Assembly (NCBI RefSeq): GCF_003073045.1
Contig: NC_037590.1
Span: 7,475,835-7,539,834 of the forward strand
Reading direction: 5' to 3'
Origin: Pomacea canaliculata
Taxonomy: Eukaryota; Mollusca; Gastropoda; Architaenioglossa; Ampullariidae
DNA length: 64,000 nt
Shown here: positions 59,685-64,000 of the stretch, piece after piece
How positions within the stretch are numbered: position 1 is the first letter of the stretch
Layout of the letters: the number at the start of each line of letters is the position of its first letter
The notes under the pieces: model-generated
What the model was told of the DNA's origin: nothing
Databases searched by the model: none
The model's input: the letters and a program-made list of their open reading frames with translations, nothing else
Position numbers and translations under genes: made by a program

Positions 59685-62600
59685 TGATTGATGATGGATG
59701 ATTGATGATGGATGGATGATGGATGGATGGATGGATGGATGGATGGATGATGATGATGATGATGCCTTTTTAGCTTAGTGCCATTAAAATAATTCGTTCA
59801 GATAAATACATTACCGGCTGTCATCATCATCGCCCGTCTCTCCAATCTGCTCCTTGCCATACATTGGGTTGTTCCTGTGTATAAACCCGGAGGTGGACAC
59901 GTTATAAAAATACATTTCTTGTTACTGTTTCTTGTTACTGTTTCTTGTTACTGTTTCTGGTTACTGTTTCTTGTTACTGTTGTTAGGTTTCCTCTCCCAA
60001 CCCTCCCCTGACCATCACTCGAAACCGATAAAATTTCAATGATTTCCATCACATTGTTGGAGCAGATCTTTATTTCTAGCCTCACGCTATCCCACGTGCA
60101 CACGAATTTTACTATTGCAAGCAAACACATAAATACGGTTATTCATTCCTTAATCACCGCTTAAACAACTTCTGTAAGAACTCTGTTACATACTCTTATT
60201 TGTAGGTGAAATTCTGTCGAACTTAGCATAAGGAACACGCACTATAGCATGAAGCATTATTTTCTGAATTAGCATAAAACACTTTCCCCTTTGCATCGAA
60301 AAACAAAATATTTCAATAATGTGTTAATTGCATTGTTCAATAAAGTTAATAATTTACATACCTCATGGTCCCAGGATTCAACTTTATGACTGTGTTAGCC
60401 CTTGTCATTGCTGTTGGAAATGATGGCAGACAATACGACATTTAGTTAAATAACACACTATAATAAAATAACTCATACTGATGTCTTTCAAAGAAAAATG
60501 ATAATATTATTGAAGTAACCGAGCAGTAGTCTGTTAAAACACAAACATTTTGTCATGATATTTATTGTGCGCAGGGCCACATTGTTCATATTTCCGGTCA
60601 GTTTTAAAATATATTACTGTTTGCAATATCTACTTTCAATACAGATGTATATTAATCCGTTAAACTAAACTAAGAAATAATGAATTTTGTTAACTATCCT
60701 GTTAAAACGATAAAATTCTGTATGTTATTGTTTGAAATTATACTAAAATGCATTAATTGTAAACTGTAAGTGACCACATACAACCATATGGAAATACATG
60801 GAACAAAACTAATATAAGCATCCATTCTTCATTTGTTTTGCTTCCTGTTTCGGATTAGATAGAATTTAGTTTTAAAGTGTAATAAGTAAGTCTTGAGTGG
60901 AACACAACTGTTAGCAAAGCTGTCCTTTCACTTACGATAGGATTCAGTGGTGCTCGCCTTCAGCTTGCGTTTGAACCTGCAGGTACACGACACAAAGGTT
61001 TCAGGTCACTCAGGTGTGTCTCTTCTTGTCTATAAAGCCTTTCTCCCACATAAAGCTTTACATTCTTAAACAACATTTAGACTTATTTGGTCCCAAAGCA
61101 GAGTATCGATGAGTTTTTCAAGGCAAATGAGTTAATAATCATTAAACAATTTTGTAGCTTAGGTGTAAGGTATGTATGGGATCAAATGATAACATCTTTA
61201 CTTATCAGCTGAGGATATAAAGCGGTTTGGTTTCTAAATTGCATGACACATATTCTTTGCTCTTATCAGCCAAGAAAAGAACTTTTCTGTTTAAAAACGA
61301 AAACACGTGATATCTAAAGAAGAACAGGAAGGAGTTGTTGGTCCTCGTCCTGTTTGTACTTGCCTGTATATGTTCGCTATCATCACAGTCAGCGTGATGA
61401 GGAAGGCAATGATGAGGGCAGCGATAATGCCGACAAGAACGTACTCCAGTTTGATACTGTCGTTTGCCTTCACCTCAGCCTCTCTTGCAGACTACATGTT
61501 AGAAAACAAAAAGGTTTACAGCCAATCAGCGCTATGAAGACGCATGTATACAGTGGGACAACTATTGTTTGAAAATAATGTGTTAATAGTTTACCTCTAT
61601 GGACAGGACTTGAAACTTGTTTAGACCTTGCACCAGATTGGTATTGTGGTCGAGTTCACTGCAAATATAAATACATACAAGGAGGTATAAGACAAAAAAA
61701 AAAGTCAAATAATTTTTATATGCGTTTCGATCCGAAATCAGAAACTAAGGAATGATCTCTTGGACTGAGAGAGAGAGAGAGAGAAAGAATCGCAGTAGTA
61801 AAAATAAGATGAATTAGAAAAAATGAATCTATGCTGAAGTGCTAGTGTTTATGCTAATATATGTATGTGCATAAATGGTGATGTGTATGTTGATATATGT
61901 ACATGCCGTTAAGTCTCTGTCAATGCTTAACCTCTAGTTGTGGATGTGAGAAAGTTGTATCTGTATGTCTTCAACTTATGAAGTGCTTTAAATAATCAAT
62001 GTAATGCTAACCTTTCATAAATAATAAATATTGCCATCATCTTGATACCGTTATTAGTAATACTAACAATATAAACATGACATAACGATAACTATTACTA
62101 AAAGCTGTATCATGGGTTGGTCATGAACTACTCACTTTTGTATGGTCGCCGCACTGATGAGTTTGTCGTCTTTATCCACCGCGTGCAGAATCAACACAGA
62201 CCTGTGAACAAGCACAACATTACTCAGCTGTGGCTTTATATGAACAGGTAAGTGAAATGTGTAGGTGACCACAAACGATAGATACCGACATTCTAAATTA
62301 TTCCCACTTTCAATGTCGGGTTTGAAACAAACCGCTTACTTCAATCGTGATAATAAATATCTGCTTGGCAGTTTTTTGAGGTGTTATGTTATTACTGTGC
62401 TTACTATGAAGTGCTTATGGATTAAATTGACTGAGATAGTGTTAATAAGTGTATCTTAGAATAAAACCCAAGGGCTTACCTCGAAGGATCAGCCTTTCCA
62501 TCTCCAACTATAAAATCCTCAGTACCGTCGTCAATGAAATTGTACTCCGATGTATTCCGCATAAAACTGGAATTTAAGGTATAAACTAGCTGTAAAAATC

Positions 62601-64000
62601 ATAACAGATAGTAAAGGCAATATTCTCAGTTTATTAAAAGCGAAATGACTCCAAGAATTAGAGAAGAAGAAAAAGAAGGGTCGCCTCTCTCTGGGCTCCC
62701 AAAATAAGCACACACGCCCATACAAACGCATGTACATATATAAAAAAACCACGAACGGACACACATACAGACACACACATACATATAAACACACAGCAGA
62801 CATGTACAAAGTTTTGAGTGAAGAAGCAAAAAAAGTCTCAGAGAACTTTGTTCACTGAGACAGAAAGCCAAGGAAACACTCACTAACCTCAGTATTTGTG
62901 ACTTCAATGTCCTCAATTCGTCTTTGGAGTGAAAGAGCGAAATCCGAATGATCTGGTCTGTCCCGACTATGAAGAGCTGCAAATATAACTGACTGGAGTG
63001 AGAGCAGCAACAGACTATCAGGACGAACAAGTGCAGGGTATGTCACACGTGTGTACGGAGTGTGTGTGTGTGTGAAAGTGAGTGTGTGTGAGTGTTTCAA
63101 TATAGTTATATGCAGTTTAGAACTAAGGACGAATCAATCAAAAACCTAATTGTAAAATTTGTTTTTGGTTAAAACTGTCATCTTACTCATACTGGTTAAG
63201 TATCAGTAGGTTTGTGTTAACCCCGAGCTCCTTTCAATGTGGTCAGAGAAAATATAAATTTAAAGCTAAAATAAATTTTCATCGCAAACACATTGTACAA
63301 CATTTACAAGACAACAATAACAACAGAAGAAACGCTAATAGTAATCATCATCATGAATGAGCTCACATCTTCAATCAAGTTGTTTTGTTTATCAGCAGAC
63401 ACACTGGATTGATAAATAAAGTTTACAACCAGTGCCATTACAGTATGTTTATATACTATTATTAACACATGATGCATGTATTAAAATAATAAGAAGTAAA
63501 ATCTGAAATAAGTATTATGCCCCTATGCCAAAATGGACATTGCAAAGAGTATTCCGGAGTACAGTGGCAGTTGAAGTCGGTTATTAATAATTTAAGCATT
63601 ACATTAAAAAAATATTTTCGAGATATGAAGTATACATATTTTGGGAAATGTCTAATTTAAATGTATTCTAAACAGAAATACGTTGACTAAGGTTCAGGGC
63701 TTCTGCTAAGGCTAAATTCTTTGGGGTCCCCTTCTTCAGATTTGTAAGGGGTCCCTGTTCTTTGCCCAAATTTGAAGGGGACCCCATTGACGGAAATTGA
63801 AGGGGTCCTCCGAACTTTTAATGCGTACTGTACGCAATTTTTTGCGTAAGCAGAAGCCCTGCAGGTTAATATTATTTTGCAAATCCTGCTAGTAAAACAT
63901 ACAGGGAGGAGGGGGGAACAAAAGTCAAAACTCTAGGAGAAAACCAGAGTGAATGAAAGGCATGCAGACGGAGAACTAACTTTCAGAAGTGTTTGGTTGC
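59210..64000 (-). CDS. Second cadherin gene (paralogue of cadherin A), 3' part only
   Basis: Ten exons are in the window; the 5' part lies beyond 64000. Exons: 63981-64000 (partial), 62888-62976, 62480-62566, 62136-62201, 61595-61658, 61364-61491, 60936-60976, 60362-60410, 59815-59874, 59210-59453 (stop). They match exons 26-35 of cadherin A in order and phase. Six consecutive exons (89, 87, 66, 64, 128, 41 bases) have exactly equal length; the next two are one codon shorter (49 vs 52, 60 vs 63). Product: juxtamembrane IVGTDQIIRISLFHSKDE and FIDDGTEDF, TM helix YVLVGIIAALIIAFLITLTV, then FKRKLKASTTES, NNPMYGKE and LYGTETSSPLPPRKGN. It is presumably the same class of calcium-dependent adhesion protein. 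The TM exon again uses a GC donor. Confidence 0.93.
59650..59764 (+). repeat. (GAT)n/(GGAT)n microsatellite in cadherin B intron
   Basis: A GAT run passes into GGAT and back to GAT in the intron before the last exon of cadherin B. It is close (about 50 bases) to the donor of exon 59815-59874. Confidence 0.95.
59915..59979 (+). repeat. 13-bp minisatellite, five units
   Basis: Five tandem units of TTTCTTGTTACTG, one with a G substitution, in the cadherin B intron just upstream (in gene sense) of exon 59815-59874. In gene sense the unit reads CAGTAACAAGAAA. Confidence 0.9.
63695..63861 (-). mobile_element. MITE-like element with terminal inverted repeats, copy 2
   Basis: A 167-bp reverse-complement copy of the element at 32958-33132, with the same CAGGGCTTCTGCT / AGCAGAAGCCCTG ends. 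It is flanked by AAGGTT on the left and CAGGTT on the right, a probable 6-bp target duplication with one change. It is about 8 bp shorter than copy 1 in the GGGGTCCC part. It sits in the intron between the first two visible exons of cadherin B. Confidence 0.85.

Noticed and set aside
62531-63100. Cys/Val/Tyr-rich minus-strand frames around 62700-62800.
   Set aside because: They come from CA/TG-rich intron sequence between cadherin B exons.

Overview
The window looks like a metazoan nuclear genome, most likely a mollusc and perhaps a gastropod. Genes are split into short exons with GT-AG introns. Intergenic DNA is AT-rich and full of microsatellites, tRNA-derived SINEs and decayed LINE 3' ends. 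There are no bacterial features. The taxonomic placement is inferred from gene and repeat style, not from a database match.

Region by region: (1) 1-4515 is intergenic with decayed repeats. (2) 4516-8965, minus strand, is a complete six-exon GDE1-type glycerophosphodiester phosphodiesterase of 334 aa; one intron holds a LINE remnant and a SINE. (3) 8966-22745 is a gene-poor tract of about 14 kb with SINEs, microsatellites, a pair of direct 350-400 bp repeats and a CpG-containing patch with NRF1-like motifs. (4) 22746-26365, plus strand, is a five-exon gene for a secreted, probably GPI-anchored ten-cysteine Ly6/uPAR (LU) protein of 185 aa. It has one threonine-rich tract before the LU domain and another inside its third finger. 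(5) 29943-32300, minus strand, is a complete three-exon paired-like (PRD-class, Q50) homeobox gene of 255 aa with an N-terminal eh1-like motif. (6) 35779-53379, minus strand, is a complete 35-exon transmembrane cadherin gene (1,847 aa, about 13-14 cadherin repeats, a CDH23/PCDH15-like membrane-adjacent region, one TM helix and a tail with NPxY and SH3-type motifs). (7) 59210-64000, minus strand, is the 3' part of a second, paralogous cadherin gene that runs off the right edge; its last ten exons match those of the first gene one for one.

I assembled the exon chains by hand from splice consensus and reading phase. Every junction given keeps frame, and exon lengths add up to complete reading frames in the four complete genes. 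The two cadherins are an obvious tandem duplicate and presumably act at the cell surface in calcium-dependent adhesion; both retain an unusual GC-AG intron at the same place. Nothing in the sequence links the homeobox, LU or GDE1 genes functionally to the cadherins. The most notable items are the cadherin pair with its shared tail motifs and GC donor, the LU protein with a mucin-like third finger, the small orphan homeobox gene, and a short palindromic-ended element (about 170 bp) present twice in opposite orientation.
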